The notes: generated from the sequence alone by a model not told the origin. Shown: positions 32,586-44,429, counted from the stretch's first letter. The stretch: DNA of 64,000 bases from Moniliophthora roreri (GCA_001466705.2 LATX02000013.1:682001-746000); one strand, 5' to 3'. Numbers and translations are program-made.

Positions 32586-34255
32586 CTTCTCTCTCCCCCC
32601 CCTTCTCAGCCTCAGCCTCAAGGCGGTTATGATGCTTCCTTGATTCTTGATTCAGATCACGGACGCAATACTAAATATCCTTCCCTCCCTCCTTTCCCAC
32701 TTCCCACTAACACTGCCATTCTTGCATAGTACGAACCGCCATTCCTACTAACTAACAGGAATCCCACGAAACAGGTAGGGGGGGGGGGGGGGGGGGGAGG
32801 AGAAAACACGAAGGAGGAAGGGAGGAAGGGAGGAGATAGCACGAACTTCGGTGTAAATGCCAAAACAAGAGCTGATACGCCAACTTTTTTTTTTCTCCGG
32901 GTCAGTAAGTGAGACTCTTTCGCCGGAATGGTGTCGTATTCTTGTAATCTTTCTGATGATAATCCCCGTCTCAGCGGCCTGCGCTCAGGATTTGCGACAA
33001 CAGCTCAACTTACGACCAATCGACGTGGGCGCCGCCGACTCCACCCGCCCAATAAAGTTTTTTACTACTCACGCTTTGGGCAAAAATGAGATATATATCC
33101 ACTCTTGATCCCCGTTCCAAAAGGTATCAAAAAGCCACTTGACATCGACTTGTCATCATCATCAGCAGCAGCAAGACGTCTGAAACGCGTCAAGTCCCAA
33201 TGGGGGAGTTGTGCAAGATGTTGAGAATGCTTGCGGTATTTTAGCGTTGAGATTGACACGTACCATGTCGTTTTTACACCTACGTTCAGAATTCTCTACT
33301 TCTTACCCGTCATGCTTCCACACGTCTGATGACCCCCCCCCCTTCTTATCTGCGCCCTTTGATGCTCTCTCTCTTTCTCTCTCTCCCTCGTCGGATGCAG
33401 TAATAATACTCACGGGGTTTTCCCCGATCGCAATGACGTTAGGCAGGAAAAACCACTTGCAAGTAAACGTTCGTTATCTGCCTTTCTTTCTCCGCTCCCC
33501 CCTATGACGACTCTTTTCTCAGCCAAGAAGAACATCTCCGGCCGGGGCCGCTGTCAAACAACCTTACACTCTCGAGATGGTGTATTATTTCTTCCGTAAA
33601 TTCTTTTACCACGACCACGGATCAGTTTGTTCAGAGGTACGAAAAGACACTCTCAGGTCCTTACTAGAAAATAACGCGTTCAAGTCTATATACCCCCCTG
33701 CGCGTTGCCAGTTTAGGTTGTTACCAAGGATACGTACGCTATATGCTTTCTCCGCGTCTGCTCTATGACGATTGGGGGAGAGGGGGGGGGACGGACTCAA
33801 CTACTCAACTACTACTACCGCGTGTCGGGTCAAAACATCTCTCCAAACTGTCAAAATACCCAACATATTACCCATGTCAAACAAACTAACAAGCAAAAAA
33901 GTACGGAATGAAGATAAAGGTGTTTGTTCTGCCTGTCCATCGTTCATTAGTGACACGTCTACAAACTCAACGGATCAATATTGAGGTACCAAGAAACTTT
34001 TTCGTGCGCTTTTCTCTCTCCTTCTCCTTCCTCATTCCTCCTGAATAGAAGCATCCCCACACTTTTTTTTTTCTTTGCGGGACCGGCAAAGGGGTTACTG
34101 AAATACCCTGGCCGATAACCCATTCCGTTCGTTCCTTGTTCCTCGTAAAGGAAGTAAAGCCTAACGTCTCGATCGACAGTCTTCGTTTTCCTTTTTTTTT
34201 TTTTGTTTTTTTTTTTCTCATCATCAAAAGGTACGGCGGTGATCCTGTCCAAATN

Positions 34256-34962
34256 AACTGGAGAACGCTTCTTCCATATCGCCGGCTGGTGGTGGGGTGT
34301 TATTACTGGTTTTATTATTGCTCTTGCCACAATGAATACTGCTGCTCAGTACATATCAATGATACTCATGGCTTTTGAATACACTGGTAAGTTGTGTTGC
34401 TTCACTTTAGTTTTCCACACTGCTAAGGCTGTATGACTAGATTTTTCTATGACTCTTGTATGGGTAGCCAATACTATTCCACAGCCCCCTGCATAGACAC
34501 TTCTTACAACATTCCAACAGCTGAATCTGATTTACTCTCTTTAAACAGGAAACATGCAGCAGCAATCAGAATAGTTAATAGCACCAGAAACTTGGGAAAC
34601 TTGTAAGGATATTATATATGAATTGCCAGTTCACTAACATTCACAACCAAATAAGGATAGGATTGTTCATCTGGGAAGCTAAATGAGGGCCTGAATACCA
34701 CCAATCAATGATCATCTCACTATGTGTACTTGTGTTGAGCTCAGTCTTGGCTCTCAGTATGTTTCACCCCTATATCATTTGCACTGTGATACTAATGTCT
34801 TCTAAAGCTATTTGACAAATATTGGTCAGGGAGAATAAGAGACTCAACACAGATGAACTGCAAGGTGCTAATTGGGCCTGAGTAGAAGAAGCCACTAAGC
34901 TGGAAGGCATCAGTTTTGAGGAAGCTCTGGAGAGAAGAAAAGGCTTCCATTACTTGTATTGA
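34256..34962 (+). pseudogene. MFS transporter pseudogene, 3' half
   Basis: Starts right after the N at 34255. It is homologous to the last four exons of the intact transporter at 38680-39369, introns included. It reads TGERFFHIAGWWWGVITGF, then a second exon (MTLVWVANTIPQPP), then AAAIRIVNSTRNLGN, PEYHQSMIISL and finally KLEGISFEEALERRKGFHYLY. Stops include a TGA replacing the Trp of the family motif before GPEYHQ, and TAGs. An additional intron-like gap splits the exon that is single in the intact gene. Because introns are retained it is a DNA-level duplicate, and divergence shows it is not recent. The 5' half is missing, lost at or hidden behind the assembly join. Confidence 0.75.
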
Positions 34963-36812
34963 TGAAAGTTCAAGATTGTAATAGTCTGTTGTCTGTTGTA
35001 AGAACTCAAAAGGCAACAATTTTCACTTATGATTGCACTGTCCAGGATTTTCAAATTTATCAGTCTGTCCTCACAGTCATAAGAGTCACTCATGGCATAT
35101 CTCCTCTCACTGACTCCATGCCTGAACATTGTTTCTCTGGGCTCACACCACTTTCTTGCCTCTTGTTGTCATGCCAAGAATTACAAAGATGCTCCCTGTG
35201 TCAAAAGCATGACCAGTGTGGGGCCCCATGCAAGGTAGGGGTGCCAACAGCTGGCTCTGGCTTCCAGCTTGAGCAGCTAAGCCACAGCTGAGCCAGTTAA
35301 AATTCAAAAATCAAAACAATATACTTTTTGGAGTAGAAAATGGTATCCTTTTGAGAAAAAAACAACTCTCTGATGTTTTTTATGCCTAATATGAGGGGTC
35401 AGACACTGATACACCACCAAAGTGGTCAGATGTTGGTTTGACCTCAGAACGAGAGGTTGAGGGACATCGTGCTGGGACCTCGGAGGACCTCGATTTGAGC
35501 TCATCAGAGGTCTGGAACTCTGGGCACAAGAAGTCACACAGCATGACTGCAAAACCAAGCGCGCCTCAGAATATAAGTGGCAGCCCCAGCCAATAGCCTC
35601 CAATGGCACGTAAAGCCTTCCGCTTCAACAGTTTTGTACCCTCCCTTACCGATATTTGCCAGTGTTTGATTTTTTGACGTGGCATAAAAGACAATTGACT
35701 TTAAGACACTCTTGCTTCTAACCCCACATTCTCCCTCTCTGACTTTTGAACTTCAGCAGTTTTTTCCTCTAAGTTCCTGGATTCTGTTCATGGTAAGTCA
35801 ATACATCCCATCTCATCTCATTGTCACTGACTTACATGAGCAGATCTCTGCCACAACTTCAAGCTAGAAGTGTCACAAAGCAAGTAAGTCTTGAACTGTT
35901 CACTCACAAAGGGCAACTTACTGACATAGTATTGCTGTAGGTAATTGTCCTTATATATACAGAGTCTCTAAATTCGAGGGGACTTATGGTAGCTTAGGCC
36001 CACCATGTTGTACTCTGTAGTCTAGATTCATTAATGATATATGTGTTTGCCGCACTTAGAAATTGGAATGATTCAAAAGCGAAAGGAGCGGCGGCACGGA
36101 ACAGGAACCGTAAAAAGGTGAGCCGTAATGCAAGCCGTGATGGCGTTGCTACCCGCGCGGAATCCTGATCGAACCCGGGGTCTCGTAGGAGGTCAACGAA
36201 TCGATTTTTCGACATCTTCTGAGGTCAAGCATTGGCGAGCGGGGGAGATCGCACAACATCAGCCCTATGACCTCGTGAGGAGGTCAGGACACATTGGCGG
36301 TGTAGTGCTGCATTTGGGCCTTGCAGGCTGGGTGCCTAAAGTTCACAGCCACTTTCTCAGGACCCTGGGCTGGCCAGCGTACATCACAAACCCCACCGTC
36401 GCACAGCCAGCCCCTTCCATCTGTGTTCAGTAATGTATTACAGTAATATAGATGAGACTTGTGCTTCATAATATTGACCAGTGTGCACCCCAGAAAAAAT
36501 GCTAAAAATTGGTAGGGAGCTATCGGCTCAGCCGCTTAACCGGCTCCAGAGCCGAGCCGAGCCTAGCCTAGCCGAGCTGTTGGCATCCCTAGCGCAAGAA
36601 GTACTCCTTGATCGCATACCCGACGTCGACCCCAAACTGTTTCCAACCCTCCCATACTCATACCGTGTTCCCACTGATAGAACCAACCGGCCATATCGAT
36701 TAATCAGCTGGTCCAGGTGCAGAACGCAGGGGATCACGAGCCTCCACTTTCGAAGGATATAAATGATATCAGCAACGAACTTGTTCTATGATTATCTTCT
36801 CCCCAGCCCGTC
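34963..36812. other. Region between MFS pseudogene and MFS gene: mostly a hAT-like element
   Basis: Apart from the element at 35236-36591, only about 270 bp of CpG-poor flank on the left and about 220 bp of probable MFS promoter on the right. Confidence 0.5.
35236..36591. mobile_element. hAT-like non-autonomous element, 1356 bp
   Basis: The terminal inverted repeats TAGGGGTGCCAACAGC and GCTGTTGGCATCCCTA differ at one site. Subterminal regions are dense in GAGCCGAGCCG/GAGCAGCTAAGC motifs. The 8-bp flanks ATGCAAGG and GCGCAAGA match at five positions, and the three mismatches are all transitions, compatible with a decayed 8-bp hAT target duplication. No transposase domain is visible. The same TIR bounds the element at 49845-50747. 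Confidence 0.7.
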
Positions 36813-39369
36813 ATGTCGGAAAAAGAATACGATAAAGCGCAAGCATCGATGGAGGAGGACGTTGGACGTCCTAATGAAGACCCATTGCCAGCGTCAGGGA
36901 CACCGGAAAGAGTACTCGCGGAGAGGAAATTAGTTCGAAAGCTGGATACGAGAGTTCTCCCGACTATTGTGTTGATTTTCATCATGAACTACATCGACGT
37001 ACGTGTCACTCGTGTATGCTCAGTACAGTCGACCAATGCTCTGCCTTTAGAGGAATGGTATCACCACTGCGAGGCTGAAGGGTTTAGAGGAAGATTTAGG
37101 GCTATCGGGTACGTCCACAATAACTTTGTTCCAAAAATAGTCCCGAACCTTGCTCTGTTTTCGTGTTAGACCTCCAGTATCAGGTTGCCTTATCTATCCT
37201 GTTCGTCACGTATGGCCCGGCTCAAATACCTTCAAACATGGTTCGTATCGTACTGTTCTCCTTCAAGTAGCTTTCTATTCAAACTCAGATACAGATCCTT
37301 AACTACATAACAAGGTTGAACATATTCCCTTCGGCACAAAGAGCCTCCTAAGACGTGCTTTTCAGACCATCATGGTATATCGGGTGTTGTGTCGTAGTCT
37401 GGGGTCTGACAAGTACACTTACCGGAGTGAGTCTACCTTTTTTCGTCCCTTGGATAATATCTCGTACTAACGCGGGAATCTTGAACAGGTAACTCGCGGC
37501 TTTGGTGGCCTTTTGGCATGTCGTATCTTCATAGGTCTTCCTGAGGTATGGAGATATCTAACTCCGGGAGAACTATAACTAATGCAGTATTTCAGGCTGC
37601 TTTTTATCCAGGCGGTATGTTCATGTGCTAGTGTGCCTTACCGTCTCACGTACATCATCACTGACGCATGCTCACAGCTATATACCTACTTTCCCGGTGG
37701 TATACGAAGAAGGCGAGTCGCATCCGCTTCAGACCGCTCAATTGTTCTGACATATGACATAAACTTCCACAGGAGCTGGCGTTTCGGTCGGCGATCTTGT
37801 ACGCTGGGTTGTTGATTTCCAATGCGNGAGATGGTGTGTTGGCCTTTCTTTCGAGGAAATTACGTTGGAGCTAACGTACTCCCCAGGTTGTTTTTCATTG
37901 AGGTAAACCTGTCTCTCCTCGACACCGGGAAGTGTTGATGACTTTGGCGTAAGGGTGCGATTACAATGTCCATCGGCCTCTGTAGCATGTGCATCCGTTA
38001 CCTTCCCCGTCATTTTCTCACCATCTGACTCCTGAGGTACTAGATGGTTACTACCCGACTACGTGAGTCTTCACAACTCTAAGCACTGTTCACACTCGTT
38101 CACCTCGAACATAGCCTAACAACACCCGATGGATTACCCCTTATGAACGCCGCCTCGCTCAAGCTCGATTGGCAGACGACGTTGGAGAGGCGGATCAAGA
38201 TAATGCCGAGGATTCGTACGTCCTCTTTCTTCCCCTCGTCCCCTCGCTCCTACTCCTTCATTCTACTTCTCCTTTACATCCCCCGGCCGGTGACTGAAAA
38301 CATGATCACGACATAGACCTCTTAGAGGCCTCAAAATGGCTATTACAGATATCAAAGTACCCATTTTGGCCGTAATGACCATGTCACAGTTACTTGGACT
38401 TAGTTTCGTTAACTTCTTCCCCACGTAAGTGGTTACGATGCATGGAGTTGCTCGGACTGACACTAGGTACGCGTAGATTGACAGAGACACTGGGGTTCAA
38501 CACTACAATTTCGCTTTTGTTGGCTGCGTGCGTATCCTCACAAAGGCTCCATGACTCGGAAGCTGATCCATTTATAGGCCTCCATGGATACTCGCGACCA
38601 TCTGTTGTTGTTTGAATGCTTGGCACGCAGGTACTCTTCCACCCTAGACCTTTGAGAACTAGTTGACGCCGCTTTACAGATCGGACAGGCGAACGATTCT
38701 TCCATATTGCTGGATGGTGGTGGGGTGTCATCCTAGGCTTCATTATCGCGCTTAGCACGATGCACACGGGTGCGAGATACGTATCGATGTTTTTTATGGC
38801 TTGTGGATATGTTGGTGCGTGCTGCTATCTTCATCTTCTCCGCAATGGTGGCCTGTTTCTGAATCTTTTTGCTCTATGCAAAGGTTTCTCAATGACACTC
38901 GTCTGGGTATCCAATATCCTTCCTCGGCCGCCTGCCAAACGAGCAGCTGCGATAGGGATTGTGAATGGGTGTGGAGCTATTGGGAATTTGTGTGTATACA
39001 CCTCTCTGTGCACGTGGAGTTCTTACAAGTTTCCCGTGGGCCGTAAACAGGATTGGAGCGTTTACTTGGAAAGCTGAATGGGGACCCGAATACCATCAAT
39101 CGATGATCATTTCATTGGCTGGGTTGGCTTTGAGTACTGCATTAGCTTTGGGTATGCTTTATTATGCTTTTCTCTTGCAAACCTGACGATGAACGCATTA
39201 TACAGTGATACGACAAATGATCGTACGTGACAACCGAAAACTCGACGAAGCAGATGCGAAAGCGTTGGATGCTGTTAATCGGGCAAGGGTTGAGGAGGCT
39301 GCGAGGTTAGAAGGGATTACATTTGAAGAAGCGATGGTGAGGAGGAGGGGTTTCAGATATCTTTACTAG
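36813..39369 (+). CDS. MFS transporter, Dal5/allantoate-permease-type (anion:cation symporter family)
   Basis: Twenty exons by splice sites: 36813-36998, 37051-37108, 37170-37240, 37289-37314, 37366-37426, 37489-37545, 37596-37614, 37678-37712, 37773-37833 (N at 37827), 37887-37902, 37954-37988, 38044-38062, 38115-38215, 38317-38424, 38477-38527, 38578-38630, 38680-38814, 38884-38989, 39051-39151, 39206-39369. Hallmarks: KLDTRVLPTIVLIFIMNYID (first membrane helix), QVALSILFVTYGPAQIPSN, CRIFIGLPEAAFYPGAIYLL, WITPYERRLAQARL after helix 6, LKMAITDIKVPILAVMT, GERFFHIAGWWWGVILGF, AAAIGIVNGCGAIGN. These predict a 12-helix plasma-membrane importer of a small organic anion, vitamin or nitrogen compound; the substrate cannot be read. 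Intron 8 is GC-AG (AAG|GCGAGT). Exons of 16, 19, 19 and 26 bases occur. About 20 residues expected between LISNA and RWLFFIE are missing at the N. Confidence 0.9.
37827..37827. other. Single N inside exon 9 of the MFS gene
   Basis: Family members carry roughly 20 residues between the LISNA-type and WRW-type motifs here. Only two codons remain, so real coding sequence is missing at this join. Confidence 0.7.
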
Positions 39370-40198
39370 CACAACGGAATGGAATGGGATTGGTAGTGTC
39401 GAGCCTTCACAATTTTCATGTTCTCGCTCGCTCGGTTATATACGTGCAGGAGATTCAAATGCGTCGAATACGACGTTCTTCGATTGACGCTTGTTCTGTA
39501 CCGGCGCAAGAATTCAGGAATAGAATGGCGTCGGTAGCGTCGAAGCGTCGAGTCTCCACAATCTATCCTCCATCCTCATTTAATTAATTGCACCCTCTCA
39601 GGAGCTTCCAATGAATGGAGCAGGGTGTTGTAGGCGTTGAGTAGTGCAGCAGAGGATGCGGTGTCTGGGATGAGAGCTGGTTTCATTTCTCAAGATTACC
39701 CCGATACGATCACTGAAGCGGATAGGATGGACATCTGGCGGCTTTCCCCTCCTCGCAATTGATGTTCTTCCTGTATCCTTCCCGATACTCCTTTCTTGTT
39801 CGTTCTTTCTTCTATGTCGTCTTTCAAGTTTTCGTAGTGTCTTACCGTCGTAAGTCGATAACTGCACAGGTGATGTTCTGTTCCCCCGACCGTTTCTGGG
39901 ACACTCTAATTTCGGCTTGTCAAACTGGAACTCAACGATATAAGTAGAGTGTGTACCGAGTAAGAATGCAAGAAGTAATGACTTAGCCCAGGAAGTCAGG
40001 TAGGTATTAATAGTATCGTCGACATAAATACATGAAATTTCGCCAAATCGGCGTATAAATTATGAGCATAAGCAAAGATCTATGAAAGCGAGCGGGTCAA
40101 GCCATGCGAGAGTCAGATGTGGATTTGGAGGTGCTCACAGGTACCAGACCATTCGGGGTCGATTCGCATCCTCGTAACGCGCCCTGGTTCCATGCCCC
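39370..40198. other. Convergent intergenic region
   Basis: Lies between the 3' ends of the MFS gene and the minus-strand membrane-protein gene. No gene recognised. Confidence 0.5.
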
Positions 40199-41076
40199 TT
40201 ACCTCCACAACCAAACCATCCCGACCAACACATACACACCTATTGCCGCCGCTAATACCCTCAATAAAAGTAAAGGCATCCACTCCGTAGTCCATTTATT
40301 ATATGTACTCGATATATCTTCCAACCACGCAAAGATGGGTTCTAACCGAAAGATAGGAGGTGCGAACGATAGCGCGTTTGTTGTGGAGTGATAGTAATTT
40401 GCCAAGGTGTTTACTGTGTCGCGTTGTCGTCAATCGGAAAGCATTTGAGGGGTAAGAGAAGTCGAAAGACGTACCGGAAACCAGTCCATGCAGCAAATAA
40501 ACTACATTCAACACCAAATGAACCACCACGTCCTGTCCAACGACTAATGGAATCGCGAATGTAATTGGACCGAAAAACACTAGACTGGTGGTGCACAGTA
40601 CGATGAATGGGTGTATTTTCACTGTCAGTCGTGTGAGTTTCGTGTACACGAAAAGGAGTGAAATGGAGAGCGAACGGTAGGCGTGAGTGGCAGAGAAAAT
40701 GTGTATCGGCCAACTGGGGTGTATACTGAACAGGGCTTTGACGTCGTCCACTGGTAAATAGCAGACGCGTGTCAGTTTGTAAGTGAACTTTTATCCAGGT
40801 TGGAAAGGCTTAGCTGACCTTTCGAAAGCAACCAGATGAAGATTATACCAGCAAGTTGGTATACCGCCGTTCCTGCCAGTAGCCAAGTCAGTCAGTATGC
40901 TTGTGAGTTTAGTTGGTAGGTACGTGCTACGTACCGACATTGGGTACTCCTCCTCCTCCTCCTACTCCTCCTCCTCCATCTGCTATTGCGACGTTCTCCG
41001 GGATGTTGAGGTACATGATCAAGCCTTGAGAACGAACTGGAGCATCCAGTCCATTATTACGGTCGAGTCTGCATGT
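40199..41076 (-). CDS. Predicted multi-pass membrane protein (family not identified)
   Basis: Exons: about 41076 (acceptor GTTAG) or ATG at 41026, to 40935; 40872-40819; 40750-40475; 40317-40199. A further in-frame 105-bp intron with GTATAC...GACAG borders may lie inside the third exon; the frame is open either way. The first exon reads RSQGLIMYLNIPENVAIADG and ends in a Gly run. Hydrophobic segments follow: VYQLAGIIFIWLLSK, FIVLCTTSLVFFGPITFAI, VVVHLVLNVVYLLHGLV, and the C-terminal MPLLLLRVLAAAIGVYVLVGM. So there are at least four membrane spans with the C-terminus just after the last. Upstream exons may exist between 41077 and 41280. No catalytic motif recognised. CpG content is normal, so the gene looks alive. 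Confidence 0.6.
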
Positions 41077-41393
41077 CTAACACGTTTTCTTGAGGAATCA
41101 TGATGCCTCGTGCATCAAGGAGTCGCCATGTTGTGTGGAAATATGAGAATAGATGGTTTTTGTCGCACGGATTTGGGTCAGAACCACGGTTGGAAGAATC
41201 GTGGTAAGAGCAAGGGTGAGAGTCGCGTCAGAGTCAACGCGCAGCTATCCAAAGCCAATGTCCGATTTTTCATTGTTATACATACTCTATTTAGGGTCCA
41301 GTATAATCATACATGGATTGTGCCAATAAGAATACATTGCAAATGTACAGAAAAGCATGCGACTGAAGGAGAGAAAAAAAGTCAAACCGCCAT

Positions 41394-43231
41394 TCACTTC
41401 AACCAATTTAAGCTATTGAACATTGATTCCTGATGCTTCCTCTCAATGAATTGATATTCACCCCCAAAGATGAATTTTCCCTTTGCGAGCTCATTGAGTG
41501 CCTTCCGTACAGCCTTTCGAACGTCGTTGGGCAACGCTTCTTTGTCATAGAGCGCATGAAGGGTCTTCCCTTCGACGTAGTCCATCACCACGAGCGCAAA
41601 GCCACCATATCGAGGTCCAGAAGTACCGTCATAAACCAAACGCGGTGCGAACCCTTTCCCTGCCAACCAAGTATGCGCAGCTGCACAGTACTGTTTGACA
41701 AACTTGACGACGACAAGTTTTCCAGCATCTTCTCCGTCCAATAGTTTGGCCTGGAAAGTAGCACACGTCGGCTCAGGCTCCAGTGGCTGGACATATGAGA
41801 AGGTCACGGTCTGCCCAGTGGAATCGACGACGGAGTCGATGTAGGGGCAAAATCGTGGTGCAACGTGTCCCGGGATAACGGTCGGTGCCGCAAGGTTACT
41901 GTAGTACTGTTTCAGCTCAGCGATCCCAAGACGAAGGGCGTAAAGCAATCTCCCAAGGTTGATGACTTGCTCATTATCCAGTGCACGACTGCAACCGAAC
42001 CACTCGAAGCCAGATAGACGTTGCACGATAGTACGAGACGTCATGACGGCGCCAAGGATACCTATCCATGATCCAGCTAGTCCTACAAGGAATGAAGGAC
42101 AGCAGGAGACATCACGAATCCGCTCGCTCTAAACCACGGTGTCAGTGAGGAGAATGAGCGAATGGGGGTAGCAGACTTACATCGTCCTGGCAATAAAACC
42201 TAGCATATGAAAAGGATACCTGCACAGAGGGATCACATCCACCACTGCCCCACTCGCTTTTGATCTCGACAATCTCAGGAGCTGCAAAGACGTTCATTGG
42301 GGTTGGATGGGGTGACATAAAATCCGCCGACGAGCTGTCCTTGTTGACGAGCTCACTGAGTGCACTCCCCATGATGTCTGCAAGTGTCTGCCTACAATCA
42401 CTTGAGCGAGGATTTTCCAAAACCCTGATGACGGACAACTGTCGAATGAGCTTGGCGGTGCTGCAAAGAACATCGTCGGGGACTTGCAGGTTGGGGTCGT
42501 GAGCATTGGACAAAAAATTGGCAAAGGCCGGATGATAAAGCTCAATGGGGAGAGCAGTGGTCGTGTTCCCTGATTCGTTGAAACGCCCGTCGAGAAGGGC
42601 ATTGTCGGAGGCCTGGTTTTCACTGTAGTTGTTCGATTTCGCAGCCGCGGAAGGGGATTTCCCAGACCTTACAGCCTTGGTGTACCGCTTGAAATCTACA
42701 ATACCGTTAGTGTCAGGGCTAAAGGCGAGAATTAACATACGCACCCCGTTCCATCTTCCCAACAACATCGTTGGCCTCATCGTCGTCCTGGCTGATGACG
42801 CGAGGAATCTCCGCTTGCGGAGAATGCTCTAGGCAGACGATAAGAGACCACCGGGGCAACAGTGCATCGGGCGCTACACCATAAACCTCATGAATGATTT
42901 CAACCTGCAAGACCTCTTGTGCATACTGGACCAAGGTCTGGTCTTTGAGAGCTCGACGGACAATGGGCTCGCTCAGTTTGGTCGGAGAATTGGGCTGTTT
43001 ACATATGATCAATCAGCTGCGGTCTGTGATTTGACAGTTGCCTCCACTCGCCTTGTAGAATCTAGCAAAAGTTCCAGGAATTTCAGGATGCTCGGCGCGT
43101 ATCTGTCTCTTAAGGTCGGATAAGTCATCGGTAGACTCGACCCGCACCACGTCCGTGAAAATCTTGATGGTGTCAATGTTCTGTGGCGTGGGGATCCCGA
43201 TGAAGAGGACGTAGCTGCACTTCCCAATCAT
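41394..43231 (-). CDS. Copy A: Crinkler-like protein with degenerate kinase domain lacking its catalytic core
   Basis: Exons 43231-43052, 42994-42745, 42695-42181, 42128-41394 give 559 residues with no stop. Residues 1-60 look like a ubiquitin-fold header (CSYVLFIGIPTPQNI, DLSDLKRQIRAEHPEI), reminiscent of Crinkler/CR effectors. A middle domain includes EIIHEVYGVAPDALLPRWSL and LPIELYHPAFANF. A hydrophobic stretch (FLVGLAGSWIGILGAV) begins the last exon, and the C-terminal kinase-like domain follows: KLVVVKFVKQYC with the putative ATP-lysine near residue 457, and YGGFALVVMDYVEG. Sibling copies then have GDLRTPNIML and FDWACCEGDGVRYP (catalytic and metal loops). Here exactly 153 bp (51 codons) are missing in frame after FIFG. 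Copy A would thus be a pseudokinase. Intron 1 is GC-AG. CpGs are preserved, unlike the siblings. Confidence 0.75.
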
Positions 43232-43440
43232 GGCTGAACGTTGAGGAGGGGTTTGTTGAGTGACAACCTGCAATTTTTGAGCTCGGTTATATGTCACAAG
43301 TCACATGAGCGTAGCCAACCATGCCGTCACCCAGAGCTGCCACCGGAGTTACGAGTCCGAGTTTTATGAGGAATTCGTCTTCTTCTGCCAATTTTTCCTT
43401 ATACGGAAGGTATAAAATGGGTGGGAAAGTTGTGGTCTGG
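43232..43440. promoter_or_regulatory. Shared upstream region of the kinase copies (bidirectional?)
   Basis: The block with CGAGTTTTATGAGGA...TCTTCTGCCAATTTTTCC...GGAAGGTATAAAATGGG recurs upstream of copies C (about 53330-53400) and E (about 61380-61440) and again near 62430-62470. It contains a plus-strand TATA-like TATAAAA and sits between the minus-strand kinase start and, at 61453, the start of a divergent plus-strand coding remnant. Confidence 0.5.
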
Positions 43441-44429
43441 TACAGTGCCGGTCACTTAGACCCGACCACTCGATAGCGGGTCCCCGAGAGTGAATTTTGA
43501 GGAAATTTTTGATGATTTGGAAGGAAACAGGGTCGAAAAATGCAATGTCCGAAAATATACCGTGCACGTGACAAATTCCAGATTTTAGGATCAAAAAAAT
43601 AGTTTTTCCAGGTTGTTTCCAGGGCATCGGTCGCCGGTCACCAGTCGACGACGATGAATTGAAGATGTAGAATCCAAGAATTTCCTTCCTCATGCCCGCC
43701 CGCAGTAGATGTTCCAAGCAGGCAAGATTGCAGGGCAAAGGCCAGCAGTTTTTTGGACCCAATTTGGACGAGGACACAAGTGCTATTTCATTCCTAAATT
43801 CCACTGTGAACTGAATCCAATTGAGATGTATTGGGGGTAAATGAAGATCTGCTTCAGAAATCTTGCAGATGGCACCTGGGTTCAAGCAAAAGAGCTTGTT
43901 CCTGAGCTTGACTTATGCCTAACTCTCACTATCCATGCATTTTTTCAGAAATGTTGGCACTATATGGATGCTTACCAGTATGTCTCTCTCTTTTTTTTGC
44001 ATCCCCTTGTTGACTATGCATTAGAAAAGAGCTAAATGCATGGCAGGTGGAGTTTGTGGTGAAGAAGTATTGGTCACACTGTTGGGTCTCTGCAAGAATA
44101 ATGATGGATGTCAATGTTATTAACAATTACTGACAGTATTACAGTAGTTATGTGCAATGTACAAGGCACGAATGCTGTTGAAGGTCATCCTGCTCTAATT
44201 ATCTCCTGGATATATATCCATAAAAGGAAATTCAGGGTCCTATTCCAGATTCTGGTATTGTTGAAAAAGTAAAATCCATTCTGGGGGGAAAGTAGTCAGT
44301 TAATCTTTCATCAGATATCATTCTGTTCTATTGTCCAGCTTTTCAAGATAAAAGAATGATATTTGGGTGAGCAGTTACATTTACATGTTTTGATGGCTCT
44401 GGGTGGTCGGTTTTGAGTGTCCGGCACTG
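43441..44429. mobile_element. TA-flanked TIR element (Tc1/mariner-pogo-like MITE), 989 bp
   Basis: Ends CAGTGCCGGTCACTTAGAC and GAGTGTCCGGCACTG, extended by GACCAC/GTGGTC, form an imperfect inverted repeat. TA is duplicated at 43439-43440 and 44430-44431. The empty site is preserved near 62490, where GTCTGATAGATC reads through. No transposase domain inside. TA duplication and the CAGTGCCGG terminus fit Tc1/mariner-type non-autonomous elements. Confidence 0.75.

Larger units (their letters stand above)
31039..34254. other. 3.2-kb intergenic region upstream of the C2H2 factor
   Basis: No gene recognised. Contents: CT tracts near 31471 and 31563, a C-run at about 32401-32420, a G-run at 32777-32797, T-runs, and three copies of a GTATGAACGCATACC-like palindrome (31760, 32202, 32571). 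The length and repeated motifs suggest a complex promoter. It ends at the N at 34255. Confidence 0.5.

Noticed and set aside
36113..36180. tRNA or SINE: B-box-like GGGTTCGATCA on the minus strand followed by TTTTT
   Set aside because: No A-box or cloverleaf could be built upstream; probably chance inside the hAT-like element.
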